Assembly (NCBI GenBank): GCA_964036155.1
Contig: OZ038423.1
Location: 19,979,249-20,043,248 of the forward strand
Reading direction: 5' to 3'
DNA from: Diploscapter coronatus
Taxonomy: Eukaryota > Nematoda > Chromadorea > Rhabditida > Rhabditidae
Length of the DNA stretch: 64,000 bases
Below, one piece after another: positions 10,769 through 24,300 of the stretch. A model generated the notes under the pieces. The model was not told the origin of the DNA, did not search any database, and was given only the letters and a program-made list of their open reading frames with translations. The stretch's first letter is position 1, and each line of letters opens with the position of its first letter. Position numbers and translations under genes: made by a program.

Positions 10769-13129
10769 TTCAAACAATCAAAATCGTTTTGCTTGTTATT
10801 TTCCGAAAGCTTTCATATTGTTTCATTATTTACTTATACAGTTGTTTTACGCGAATAAAACGAGTGCTGAATTTATTCGCAGAGATGAACACTCTTAGGA
10901 CTTCCACGCCACTTTTGATTAGTCTTGCTTCTTCATTCAATCTTTCCTTAGATTTGCCATTCTCCATTACATAAATTTCTCGTTCTTTTCAAGATTTTCC
11001 TATGTTATGCTCCTTTTAACGTTACTTGAATTGGACAAAAAAGTTGGACTCGAGGAGAAACAAAGGGGACAAGAACAGCTGCATCTTCAATCAGATAATG
11101 GAATGTATTTAGAGAGCGCAAGCTGGTGTTCACGGAACCTAAATTCCAGTTAGTTTTGTTTAGAATAATGCATTTATGCATTTTAACCTAACTAAGGTTT
11201 TTAGAGAGAAAAGTAAAATACAAATCGTTTGTGACCGAAATAACTTCCACTTTTAGGAGCCCAAAATGAACGCGTCTTTGCACAACAAACTTTTTAGCTA
11301 ATTTTTGGCAAAGAACCGTTTCACGAGATTTATCGTCGATCTAGATTAGATCTTTTTATGACTTCGCATTCTAAACATGACCTGCCTCCTAATTTAGGGG
11401 TTCCTCCACTATCACTTTATTACATGCCGCGTATTTGCCGAGGTGAAGCCTACGTTCTCTAAGTGTATTTGTGAAAAAGCCGAGATCACGAATCTGTTCA
11501 CTACCATGCAAAGAGCCACAGATGAATTCCTTTGCTGGATGTCATCCAAAACAAGTCTCCAGAGACAGCCGATTTGTCAACCAAATGACAAATCAATCCT
11601 CTGCTCTCGGTCTATTGTCTCTCTGCTCTTCGCAATTTCTGTCACTTGCAGAAACTTCTCATTTCGAGCTTTCATTCAATTTCGGTCTTTTTCATTTACT
11701 TTTTACGTAATTCCTTTTTTAGTGATTTCTGAAGTTTCAGAGATTGGCAGGCGAGGTTAATGAGTAGTGTAAGGAGCTGCAAACTTGTTTGGAAGCTGAC
11801 AATCTGAAGTTGCAAACAAAAGCTCATAAGAATTAAGTTCGCAAGTTTTCTATTCGAGGTTTACAATTCTTCCTCGAAAGCACTTTAAAGATCATTTTCT
11901 ACTCTATCTGATTCGTCGGAGTTAACCTCAATCTCTCCTCTCTGATCTTCCCTCCCAGTCCCGCCACACTTAGTTATTCCCAAGTTGCACAGCTCCTTAT
12001 CGTCATTTCGATCTTCCCTTGCCGGAATTTCATGTCTTCATTTTTTGTCTCCTCGTTCTGCACTTTTCATCGGCATTTACATTTTTATCGCGAGCATGCC
12101 ATGCTTGTCTGCATAGTCTGCTCTCATTCGAGATTTTTGCATCTAAATTCCGATATTTGTTTTCGACGAATATCTCCAATGTTTCTAATTTGTCTTCAGA
12201 TAATGCCGCGTCGTTCCATTGGCCATCACATCTTCCATTCTACCCCAAGCCATCAACCCTTGCTGAAATCCGATAAGGAAGAGCAGAATGAGGTACAATT
12301 TTAATGAAACAAATTTCTGGGCGCGATAAATTCACCTTCCCCCTTCCACCGTTTTCCAAATTCCTCTATATTATCCCGTAAAATTTGGTATTATTTTGAT
12401 GGTAGATTTATCACGCTGTACATTTTCAAAAATGTTCATTCTGCAAGGAGGTCACGTGACTCGAAGCATCTGTAATGAGTAATGAAACCAGCCTTGTGCA
12501 AGTTAATGAAGAAAAGTGCAGAAAATGGTTGGAGTGAGAATGCTGAATGTTCAGGTTTATCCAATCTAGTCTCCTTCAGTTTATGTCTCATTCGGGATTT
12601 CTTTTATCCAATTGCCATCGCCCTTCTCATTTGCAACTCATTTACTCCCCTCGAAGCTTTCTTTCCTGGTTCTGGTTATCTATTCCTTTTCCTGCTCAAA
12701 TATCGTCATGCCTGAAGTACCCTTGTCATACCGTCAGCCCAATCGAAACCAGTTTCATCTTCTGCCCATCTCTCTAATATCAGTAAGCATTCTTGCACTT
12801 TCTTTTGCATTTTTTACCTGAACGAGTAGTCCTTTTCTTCGTATTTGTTGAATCATCAGAACATAGCTAGAAAAGGCTAGAGAAAAATATCTGCACAGAT
12901 GTCGATGAAAAATTTGACAAATAGCTGTCGAGAGTGATGAAAGTTGAACAAATCCCGTGAGGAGGAAAAATATGACACAGGGGATGGAGGATATGCAGAT
13001 GAAGATATGGGTGGCGAAAGGAAGGGAGGAATGGCCTAAGGCAAAGGGCGGCAGTTTGTATCAGCTGCATTCCTGCAGTCAGGCAGCCAGGCTCTGAAGA
13101 ATGATCTCCTTGACCTATTCGTATCTGCA
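10769..13129. other. Upstream region of the DEG/ENaC gene, no supported coding exon
   Basis: The first part is the prefoldin 3' end (AATAAA at 10854). From about 11600 to 12850 the plus strand becomes pyrimidine-rich, as seen upstream of several other genes here. The open frames are Ser/Phe/Leu-rich readings of this CT bias and have no domain. Untranslated 5' exons of the channel gene may lie here. Confidence 0.45.
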
Positions 13130-16100
13130 ATGAACAACAGCAACAAGTCAACCCCTTCTACTCTCTTCCCCACGACTACTGGGTCTCCACTGCTTGAAGC
13201 TAACAATGCTGCATTCCTAAGTCCTCCATACAGCGGTCATTCTCTGCCGAGAAGACCTTCTTTCATTGACATCGCAAAGGTGCATTAGAAGAATGATGAA
13301 CTGAATTTTTACTCTCGAATTATCAATTTTCATCTGTGATTTTTTACTTCAGGATCTCGGGAAACACCTCAGGGATGCGAAAAAGAAAAAGAACGAAAAG
13401 GGAATCAGAGGGATGATCGTCAATTTTTGCGATCAGACTACATTCCACGGGATTAACATGGTATGAAAGTTGTTTTTTTTCTTCTCTAATTTGAGTAAAT
13501 CACAATCACATAGATCATTTTTAATATCTTCATTTTTTATTCTTTTCATTTTTTTCTGAAATCTATCAATTGAAAATATCAAGCGTTGACCATTTTGCGA
13601 ATTTTGCTCAATATGATTACTTTAGATTTTCTCCACAAATTACCTCTCACTCCAGTTGTTTTGGATATTTCTGAGCGCATTGTCGTTAGTATTCTTTGGT
13701 AAATTGTTTTTCCAACTTCTGAAATGATAATTGAGTCAGTTTAGCCTATCAGTTCTCTTTGGTAATGGAAAAGCGTTCACTCAATGAGAGAATTGTCAAT
13801 GTGAAGGTAAAATTTCGTAAATTCAAAATCTGCAATTATTTTTCTTTCAGTTAGAATTTGCAAGTCCACCATTTCCAGGCAAGCTTCTTTTATCTGAAAT
13901 CTAATTCCTTTCATGGATTATTGAAATATTCACCCACTGCTCATTTAGAAAGTCAGTCACTTCTCCTTGATTATCAGCATTTCGCATTCAATTTGATGTA
14001 CTTTTAAAATGAGTGGTGGTTGTATTGGGCCAATTTTCCAAAACACAGACCTAGGGAGTAGTTTCATTAGACACAATGGATTAAGGTAGGTTACACTGTC
14101 GAAAAATTTGGTAGATTAGAGATTGGAAAAAGACATGTGCTTAGAAAATATACTGGGGATATATGTCGTACGGATTTCTGACGATCATTCTCTCTAGGTC
14201 TGTCGAAACGTTATTTTCAGCAGTGACAGTGTGCAATCTGAATCCCTTCAAGTACCATCTGGCCAACTCCGAAGAGGAAATTCGTGACACTTTGGATGAA
14301 TTCCATCAGCAAGTCGTGTACAGCGAAATCGTCAAGGAACATCGCAAGAAGCGAGCCATTTGTAAGTCTCTTTTCTAAACGATAGATATTTTTTGAAGGA
14401 GTACCTTGAATTGCAGTTGTTGTAAAGCTTCTCTTTTGCGCTTTAATATTTAGATTTGAAAGTTCTGTCACATTTAACCTTCTGATTTAGCACATTCTCA
14501 GAAAATGAAGAACGATCTTAATGAAGTTAGTAAGATTCTGCTTTATCTTGACGATTTATGCAAAATAATCAAGTTTTATTTGAATTTGAATAATCATTGA
14601 AATAGACCCCAAGAAGACAATTGAATATGACACGACTTTCTTAACAACCTAATATTTTATTCATTCATTTTTTTGCTTTCTGTGTATGTTACCTGTTTAT
14701 CGCTGCCACCGGATCTTTTCTAGACGCTTAATTAATTTTCGTATGAAATGCTTATCATGTTCACTAAAATAATTTTCAGCATCTCGTCATGCCCAATTCG
14801 AACCAGTTTATTCCGATTGTGAGTGTCCTAATGGCCAAAATGAGGAATGCGTAGGTTGGTAGACAATTCAATTTGATCTTTTTCCCTAATAAAAATCAAT
14901 TCTCTTCATTCGAGCAGACATTTTTCCGTGCAAAAGATCTTTGTTCGACCTCCCTCCCTCTCTCGTTTCTTGTTCTCCAGAGAATTCCCCCGTCTAGAGG
15001 CATTCGTCTCTGTCTAAACTCTCAGAACTTATTTGTATTCTGAACCTTCATCAACAACAAATAAGATTTGCAAAAAAAACAATCTAAATCATCAGATAAA
15101 ATGATTTGTTCTTCGAAAATTTGACCCGAACGGCATTTTTAAAACCATCGGTTTGTGTTTCCGAGAAATTCATTTCTGACTTGTATAGAAATGCAATATT
15201 CTTTTACGATGCCAAGAAGAAATTTCATTGAGAACATTTGACGAGATCTAGAGGATCCATTCCTGTCAAATTCTGGGGAGAAATTTTGCCACATCTTTAA
15301 TCGGTGGCTTTTAGCGAAGAATACAGTGCCTCCATCTTTGAACAGCTCATGCATCTGTCAATTCGACCGCTTCACCTACAGTGCTTGGCCCTGCAGAGCG
15401 CAGAAGAATTGGATCGAAAGTATCTGTCCAGGTAAGAATCTTACAATTGCAATCCACGTTTTTTAATTAGAGTCGACTCCAAAATTGAATTTTGTTAATG
15501 CATTTTTCAGAATGCACTGATTTTGGTTATTGCAATATTCCAAACTCGACTGGGTACATGCCGCAAGGCTGTTTCTGTTATCTACCGGAGAATTCAAGGG
15601 TACTTTTTCCACGTTTATCAATAAATTTGCATATCAGTTTGATGGTTTTTAGCTCTAATGATTCACTTTCTTTGAGTCACTACAGCGTCAATTTTGAGGA
15701 AAAAATTTTTAGAAATGGCGAGAATAAAATAGTTGTCAAGCATGTTCAGACACGGGGGTATTGCCTACTGAAGCCAGCTGGAAGAATGAAACGAATGTGG
15801 GAACTAAAGGGACATGGAATGAGTGACACGAATAATCCATTGATTAGGGATTTCATCGAGGAATTCTCAAAGAAAGGAACAAACATGACTGACCAAGTTG
15901 CTATTGCCACTACTACACGAGAAAAGTAAGACAATCTACTAATGTCTTATCCCGACGGGTTCTAAGTTAGTCGAAGTACAGACACAGGAAATTAACATTT
16001 TTATAACCTCAGAAGAATCTTTCATCCACATTTTCTTCTTTCTTTTTGAGCATATTTCGTAAGCGTATTTCAAGCATTAAACGTTAACGAAGGAATTATC

Positions 16101-19100
16101 TGTTCGCTAGTCCAATACACTGTCTGAAAAGTAAGCGAGATCTTCAGGTTGATTCTAAAAATGTCGAAATTCTCGCCAGAACGAATAGGCGGACTGGGCT
16201 ATGGCAAGAAAGAACTCATTCTGATGGGCTCGTTCGATGGAAAGCAAATCAACGTGGACCAGGAATTCAGACTCCATTCAGATCCTCGATATGGAAACTG
16301 CTTCACCTTCAATTGGAATGCAATTAGGAACAAGACGATGAGTCGGGCTGGACCATCTTACGGTAAATTCATCTTCATATTCTTTAAAAATTTTATTATC
16401 ATCATTTGTCAAGAAAAGATGATAACTAGTCTTTCGCTTAATGATATCTATCAAATCGCTGCATTAGTTCAATAGAAAGTACGTCGTAATTTAGTAGAAA
16501 ATGTTGCCATTTTTTAAAATGACAAGCTGTTGAATGATACTTTGTCTGCCAATAATGTCGTTTCAAAGTTATTTAGAATTTATTTGGATGAAGCTAGGGA
16601 TTTTGATTCTCATTCGGAATAACTTTCATAGATTTTTCAAACATGATCACAAGTAAATCATCAGTTGAAAAGTGATTATTTAATTTAATCATATTTTATG
16701 AGTGTGGGTGCAAATTATAGACCAACAATATTATATCGTCTAGGACTGCGTTTGATGTTATTCGTCAACAGCAGTGACTACCTGCCTACGACAGAAGCCA
16801 CAGGAGTCCGTCTAGCCATCCATTCTCAGGACGAATCCCCCTACCCAGACACTTTCGGGTATTCTGCTCCAACTGGCACATTGTCTTCTTTCGGAATTTC
16901 ACTGGTATATTTTACCTTCTTACGAAAGTTTGAGCCAGCCATGTGCTTATCTTATGTCTGATAACTTACTTACCATCAACTAATATAATTTTGCACACAC
17001 GCAAATACTTTTGATCGCAAGTATTTGAAAGATTTAATTTAACGCTCATTTCATAGAAAAAAGGACGATTTTATACTCTTACTTTTTCAAAAATTATTTC
17101 TTACAATTAACCTATTTCACTCCCGTTTCATTCTCAATTATTCAATCATTTCATGATGTAATTCAGAGAAGTGTCCGTCGCCTGGATCAGCCCCGAGGAA
17201 TATGCTACCCGCCTGGTCAAAAACCGCCACCTGAATACTTCATCTATCAAAAATTCAACTATGAACCTGAGGTTTGAATTAGTTTATCTAGAGACTTTAT
17301 AATTTATATCTTAATTGATTTTCGACATCAAATGTCTCTCATATATTTTAAATTTGAAGATAGAATTGACTTACAGTCGTGTTAACACAAGCCCTTCGGA
17401 AGGATCTATATAAAACCAAAGTATGTGGTACACACATGCACATTTACGCGTATTCTCATTTATTTTCGATATTTTTCACGATGAAATTTCGAATTTTCGA
17501 TTTCAAAAAATCTCAAGCGATAGGGGATGTTCTTGCAAATAATGGACTTCAAGAAAAAGCACAGATAATTCCAAGTTTGATCATTCAAAGGTTGAAAATC
17601 AATAGCCGTTTTCATTGACTCATTATAATGAATTTGAAATGTCAATTTTAGCCACTTTATACATTACCAATTTTCTCTCGATTTATGCATAAATGACATT
17701 TTAGGGCTGTTACCGTTCGTGCTACCAGAGAAAAGTCGTTCAAAACTGCAAGTGCGCAGACCCACGACTTCCCAATCCATTTCGAGACTATCAATTCTGT
17801 GATGTTACAAATCCGGAAATGAGTGAGTTCTTTTTCTAAATATTTCATCGACGGACAGTAAATATACTTCTTCAAGTTTCAGACTTTATGCATAAATTTC
17901 AGATCAAAATAGATTCTAGAGCAATTAGATTTGTTGTATGAAAAATTCGCTTCGAAAAAAGTGATTGTTTTCATTTTTAGCAAACCTCCGATCTTCATGC
18001 AATCTCATTGTGTCAGATAAAATATTTTTGGACCTTTAAAAACTTCAAAAATTCAATACACTACCTACTTATTACGTTTTATAATTTTTTCCTGTTTCCA
18101 TTACTATAATAATACGGAAATGTAGTGAAAAATGATATTTATAGTTTCTTAAAATTAGCAATTTGTTTTATTTCAGACGAGTGTTTGGTGCATAATTCTT
18201 TCAATATGCCGCTGGACAAGCAGAAGAATCGCTTCCCAGTTCTCTGCAACTGCACCAGTCCTTGTCATCAATTCCAATACACAACTACATATTCGGTAAT
18301 CATTAATTTATTCTTTTTAACTGCTAAATTAGCATTTTTCAACGACTAATTCTTAATTTTGACGAGAAAAATAAGATAAGATTTTAGGCAGCAAAATGGC
18401 CATCAGAAAGTCTGAAACTGGAATGTCCTTTGCGTGACGAGAATTGCAATGATTACTATAGGCATGAAACATTCGCATTGCAGAAGTTTTCTCACATCTT
18501 CTATTTTAGGAAACATGCCGCTATGATTGAGGTTTATTATGAAACGCTAAGTTATGAGATTCTTACTGAGTCTGAAGCCTATTCATGGGTCAACCTTATA
18601 TCAGGTAGGTACTTTATCAAAATCATCTTTATGCGCAGAATACCTTGGCACAATACAAATACAAACACAATTGCATTTGAGTTTGATCGCTTTTGAACTC
18701 ATTCAGTCGAAATGAAATGATTTATCTGCTGAAATGAGACGATTATATTTCCCGATTGACAGCTCATCATGCTCAATGAGATGAAATTTTAGGGATAATT
18801 TTTCTGAAAATTTTCGACAATTTAAAAAGTGTCTAGTAAAACCTGACGCAAAGTTTATTTGAATGATCATTCACGCACAACTCTGATAAAGAAACATCGA
18901 GATTGTTATCAAAAAAAATTGTAGATTTCGGAGGACAGTTAGGACTCTGGCTCGGGGCGAGCGTGATGAGCGTGTTTGAGTTCTTCCTGCTGCTATTTAG
19001 AATCACTGTTATTTTCTGCAAACGAAGAACTGATCAGAAGAAGGAAGCGGATAAATCTGAGTCTCTAATAGAGAAAGAGCAGAATGAAGATAGAACCAAA

Positions 19101-19133
19101 TATGGGAATGAGTATAGCAATATCAGTCCTTAA
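13130..19133 (+). CDS. DEG/ENaC family cation channel subunit, 18 exons, 750 aa
   Basis: Exons: 13130-13279, 13353-13460, 13626-13698, 13745-13806, 13851-13878, 14221-14361, 14491-14529, 14780-14854, 15315-15431, 15511-15599, 15699-15925, 16148-16362, 16744-16904, 17167-17271, 17705-17822, 18177-18295, 18388-18604, 18925-19133. These subunits form trimeric, amiloride-type Na+ channels gated by touch, acid or peptides. Visible marks: N-terminal His-Gly gating motif (TTFHGINM, about 79-86), membrane span 1 (about 87-110), the [10 protein letters not shown] block right after it, a large Cys-rich extracellular region including [11 protein letters not shown], and the pre-pore/span 2 signature [14 protein letters not shown] with the GAS selectivity filter at about 692-694. 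The residue before DFGG, at the degenerin position, is Ser. Intron 13879-14220 has a GC donor and carries a miniature element. The 99-nt gap 15600-15698 is also open in frame and may be retained. Polyadenylation signal AATAAA at 19411. The closest subfamily is not clear. Confidence 0.95.
14045..14203. mobile_element. Miniature element, CAGACCTAGGGAG family, copy 1
   Basis: Ends are ACAGACCTAGGGAG and CTCTCTAGGTCTGT (inverted), followed inward by TCATTAGAC / TCTGACGAT. It lies in the intron 13879-14220 of the channel gene, 17 bp before the next exon, so it sits next to the polypyrimidine/acceptor region. About 159 bp, non-coding. Confidence 0.7.
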
Positions 19134-21324
19134 ATAGTCACTATAATTACCTGAATCTCCGAATTATTGAACGGGATAATATCCTAAAACGGGTCATTTC
19201 CCGGTTATTGCCTCAGTAAACTTCTTTCATCATTATTATTACGTTTGATGATTTCAAATTCTATGATGAGGTGTAAATCTCTAAACTTTTTCACGATCTC
19301 CGATTAGATTGAACGAAAACAATGCGATAATTAATGGTTATCAAATTCACACAGCCTTGAAGAGTGTTAAACTATTTCAAGGCGCGAAACCACTTTCTGC
19401 AATGAATATGAATAAAATAGAATTTCTTTGAGTAGATTACTGCAATGAATATTTTATCTGACCCCTAATGAGCTTTCAAGTGCTAGTTCATAATAAATTC
19501 CATCAATGTAATATTGTTGTGGTATTGGACAGGTTGTGGTCCATTAATTGTCCTGTTTAATGCATCAGATTCTCGTTAAATCGCTTCTGTCCTTGTGCGA
19601 CTCTGCCCCCAGCCATATGCTTCCCCTCCCCTTTTCCGTGCCTCTTCCCTCTCCTCTGCTTCATCCCTGCTTTCCCGCTTTCCGCAATGCTCCTTGTGCA
19701 TCTTTAATTATGACAATTTCACATTTTCGCGTTTTATCTCAGTCGTGTATTCAGCCATTCGGTCGGAGTCATCAGGGCCATTACATTCCATTTCCACTCC
19801 CCTTCATATTCTGTGCTTCATTATTATTCTTCCGATTATCTCATTTCCCCTTTCTTTCAGCACGAATTATCGTATCTTCATTGGCATTATGAAAGTCGCT
19901 TCAAATTGTAAGCGCATGAACATAAGACATCAAATACCCATTATCATTGCATTGCATAAAATTCCAATTATTTAAAAAGCGTGGCAAAACATTGTGCTCA
20001 TAGCAGCAGCAAAAACAAGATTATCCTTTCTTACACCCAATAATCATGCGATGGGTTTTGCGACTTTTTATTCAAGAGAAAAATCTAGCAGCACATTACA
20101 ATCTTATGAATTGTGAATGTGGAGCGTGGAATGTGTCATGTTTTGACAACTGGATGATTAGTTTGAGTTGTAACAGCAACAGCTATCTGCCCTGTCTGCA
20201 ATCTGTCAAGCCTCTCCTTGCAATGTGCCGTTCCCCGTTCTCCTTGCATTGCATATGTAATATGTTGCATCTGCCTCTGCCAGTCAGGCAGTCATTGTTG
20301 TAGACAGCCGACTGGCAGACTGGCAGCAGAAGGAGGAGAACATCAAAGGACTGGCTCCAAGGCCACACGCAACTCTCCACTCCTCACTCGATTCGGCAAC
20401 TTCATCTGCATTCGTTATATCTCCAATCCCTTTTCACACTTGCACATTTCAATCCTTCGTGCCATTTGATTGCCTTTCTCATCATCTCGAGTCATTCACT
20501 TTTTCCTCTTTGCCTTCTGCTTCTTCACAGAATGTACCGTCCCATTTTCCCATGGTTGTTCATCTTTTTTCATGTCCTTCTCCTTCTTCTATTCCTTCTT
20601 TCCTTGCTTCCAGCTGCCTGTCATCCACTTCAACACTTCTCCATCTTCCTCTTTTCTTCCTTCCCTTCTTCTCCTTGTTCTGTTCATGCAACCCATCTCC
20701 ATTACAACCGCTGCTCTTTTCTATGCATGCCTTATTAAGATCTTGTTTCCCGCTTATCCTTTATCCCTTTTTGATATCCTCTTCTCTATTTGTTTACAGC
20801 TTTTTCTGATGTTCCTTCTTCTGCTCTTGAATAATTAATTTCTTCATGCACTTTTCTTCCAGATCTAAATTTACCATCTTAGCCCCGTTGAACAAGATTT
20901 CTTGTATGTGACAGTCTAAGCCCGTTAATCTTCTTAGCACTAATCTAATTCAATCTACAGTGTCAGTCAGGTACCTGCATATTCCATGTCTCTGTCTCTA
21001 TGTCATTTCCATTCAAGTGACAGATGGCTCAGTGGTTCTGTCACAAGTTTCCCCTTTTTCCCTTCTCACCTTCCCTCATTTCGTTTCCAATCTCCTTTTT
21101 TCCATCTCATTTTGCCCCGTCTTTGTCTCTGAAATGTTCATCTTCCCCTTTTCCCCTTTCTGATTCAATTTATTTGCTCCAATCCAAAACTTGCCTCATT
21201 GGTTGTGTCAGGCCTTTACCCTTCCCTTTATTCGTTTTCTCCTTTGCATATTCTTTCACATTCAGATATGCTTTGGATTGCTATTGTGGTCTGATAAAAC
21301 CATCACAAGCATGAGCAGAAACAA
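19134..21324. promoter_or_regulatory. Pyrimidine-rich upstream region of the pseudokinase gene
   Basis: After the channel gene's polyadenylation signals (19411 and 19489), about 19560-21260 is strongly C/T-rich on the plus strand, the sense strand of the next gene. The overlapping open frames are all Phe/Ser/Leu/Pro-rich translations of this composition. A 5-codon upstream frame begins at 21311 and its stop overlaps the main start codon. Confidence 0.45.
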
Positions 21325-24300
21325 ATGAAGGAGTTCATCGCGAACTGGCAACTGTTATTTTGCATATTCTGTGCGATATTCTCTACAGTTCAATGTTTCC
21401 TATCCCCAACACAAGTTCCCGTTCCAATTTTCGGTCAATGTCAGGCAACATGCTTACGAGAGGTTAATTTACCAACTATTATTTTAAAGAAAAAGACTAG
21501 TATTTTTTGATGAATTCAGTTTTTCATAGGTCATATCATTATGTAGAAGTTGTTAAATCTAGTTTTAGACATCATGCTAAGTTAATAGAGCCTATTTTGC
21601 TCTGTAAGATGCGCCAAAATTTTGATGATTTCATTCGTTCATGCAAATTCTTTATTCACGTTCCTTTTAGAAAATATTTGCAAGTTTTATGAAAACTTAT
21701 TTATCACCTTTGAAGCGAAATTTCTATAGAAGTCTGATTTTTTACTTTATAATTTCTAATTTACCAAGGAATTTATATGCAAAATAAGCAACACTTTTGA
21801 ATCGAGTCACACATGAAGTTCTATAACTACTATCCGATTTTCACTGTAGTTAGAGGAGGAAATAATTGAAATTTTGAATTGCTTATTATCAAAACCACAT
21901 CCAAATGATGATACTTTTGCTGACTATTAGAATTGATATCGGAATCTCGATAGATCTCAAATTTATCATGAAATTATCGCGCATTTTTCTAGTATAAAAA
22001 CAAGTTTAAATCGGACAGTAGTGTGGCACACTCTGTAAATACTACATTATAAACTTCATGTGTGATTTATATTTTACCAAATTTCGACTAATTTTAACAT
22101 CGACATAGCGCCTAAGATAGGGCATGCATAAGATGATGCAGTAATTAACTAAGCATCTATTGCTTCAACTTGATTCATTCTATGCATATACCCCCTTCAG
22201 TTTGCTCACCTATCATCTCGTCATCTAATGAACGGAGAGACGTTGGAAGACATCGAAATCTTCAACAACACTCAATTCTCCCTGTGCAAACTCGGCTGTC
22301 AATCTCCTTCATTTCATGAACTTCTCATTCCTGCCTTTAAACGAGGACAGAAGCTGTATGAGAAGGTCATTCAATCAAATGCTGACTCGTCGCAAGGTTT
22401 GATCTTCACGAAATTCTTATGAGCCATTGCAATTTAGATTCGAAATGTCACTCCCCTACAGTATCTATAGTCTGTCTGAGTCGTCAATCACCCTCTACAG
22501 TATCCTTGCGTCTTTCTCTCTCCCCTCCTTCCCCTTCCACTTCAGTTCTGGCAGCTCATTTTGTGGAGGTGTTCTCCTCGTCTCAGCTGCTGGCTCATCA
22601 CTGGGTTTGTCGATTTTCATTTTAGTCAGTTGGCTGAGTTTTTCTCACGTTTCTGGTTTGTGCCTCTTTGCCGACTCAACTGCTTCAAGTGGAGGGATTA
22701 CCGAGGGCACTAAAGACAGAGACAGGAGATAGAGAAGGGGGCACAACAAATGTACTCGAGAAGAAGAAGAAGGAGAGATTAGATGCACTGCTACTGCATT
22801 TTGACTTCGGCATTTTGCTGATGCTGTTGTTGGATGAGTACGAAGAAAGGGAAAATAAGGCAAAGCAATTAGAGGATGATTATGCCATTTCTCACAAACA
22901 GGATTATAAGAAAATCGTGTTATTGCAGGTCTATTCACAGTATGCAGACATAGTCCTGAATGCAACGCAGCAAGTGCTCGAAGCCGGCCAGCTGCAGATC
23001 AGTGTGTCTTCGTTCTGTGAGACTGGCACTACTGGCAAAATCGCCAAATCTGATTGGGTTGATATTGACAAAGCACTGAAAGAAAAACTGAGACTAGAAC
23101 CGAAAATCGCTAGGATGGTATAATTTCAAATGGGCATTGGAAGATTGCTGTAGCTACATAATTACAGATCTGGAAGGACGACAAAGCGGCTGCTCTCGTT
23201 GAATTGCGGCCAGCCAAGGGAGTGCTTCCCTTCTGCGACTATCAATTGCAATACGACAAGGGAGATGGAACGTCAAAAGCCTTCAACTTCTCCATTGTAA
23301 GCAAATTTCATGGGAATGCGAACAAAGTTTTGATTTGAAACAAAATCGAAGCCAACCTTTCCTTTTATGACGGAAAGGTATCATCAAAGTGTCATGCGCT
23401 AAGAACTTGGGCACATTTCGATAAAGAAAATTACAACTTTATCAATTTATTTCAAATTTATGTCCGAAATAAGTAAAATGCTACAGAATAAATGGTAATG
23501 TTCATGAATTACCACGCTCTACTGATTATTAAACGATATTAGTTTCATTTTATCACTCATCCGGTAATAAGAGAACTTCATTCAGTTTTTATTTAGCAAC
23601 ACACGTCGCATCGCGAGAATTTTTTCTTAATTAATGACTAAAAACAAAAGTCATAGAAAGTACTCTTTTCAAACGAAAAAAAAATAGTGATTAGGATGCG
23701 AGGGTGAAATCATTGTTATGATGTCATCAGGCGTTAGTAAAAGTCTGGTCAATTGAAGTTAGAAACATAAATTATTTTAAGAAATATAGGAGGTACGTCG
23801 TATTAGATACCTGGTGATCATTCTCCCTAGGACTGTAAAGGACTAATTTTTGACATTGTTTCTAATTAACCGTATGCTAAATGATGATGCCGAATTTCAG
23901 GACAAAACAGGCCTTCTTCTTATATCGAATCTGGCTTTTACCTCCTCCTATTCCATGCAACTCACATCTCTGCCCTTCCATTCAAACGAGACGTTCCTCG
24001 TGGAAACGCCAAAATGTCTCGATTTGGTCGACGACCTCTCCTTTTGCGGTACTATTCATCCCACTCGTTCATTCAATCAAAATCCAATTTCAGCTCCTCC
24101 TCCGGTCAAAGAAATCTATTGGAAAATCGATGAAAAGAACCACGAATTGAATGTTCAATGGAAATATGAAATTGGTTGAAGGATACTTGTCAACATTTCA
24201 ATAGGAATAAGTTTAGGGAACAAGAAAAGGGGTCCAGAATCGTTCATCAATTTTGACATCAGCGTGAAACATTTCGAATCTGAAGACGCGAGTGTCGAGT

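Noticed and set aside
19595..21314. Many overlapping long plus-strand open frames (for example 20466-20838)
   Set aside because: They are open in all plus frames because the region is C/T-rich; products are Ser/Phe/Leu/Pro runs without domains or splice-consistent partners.
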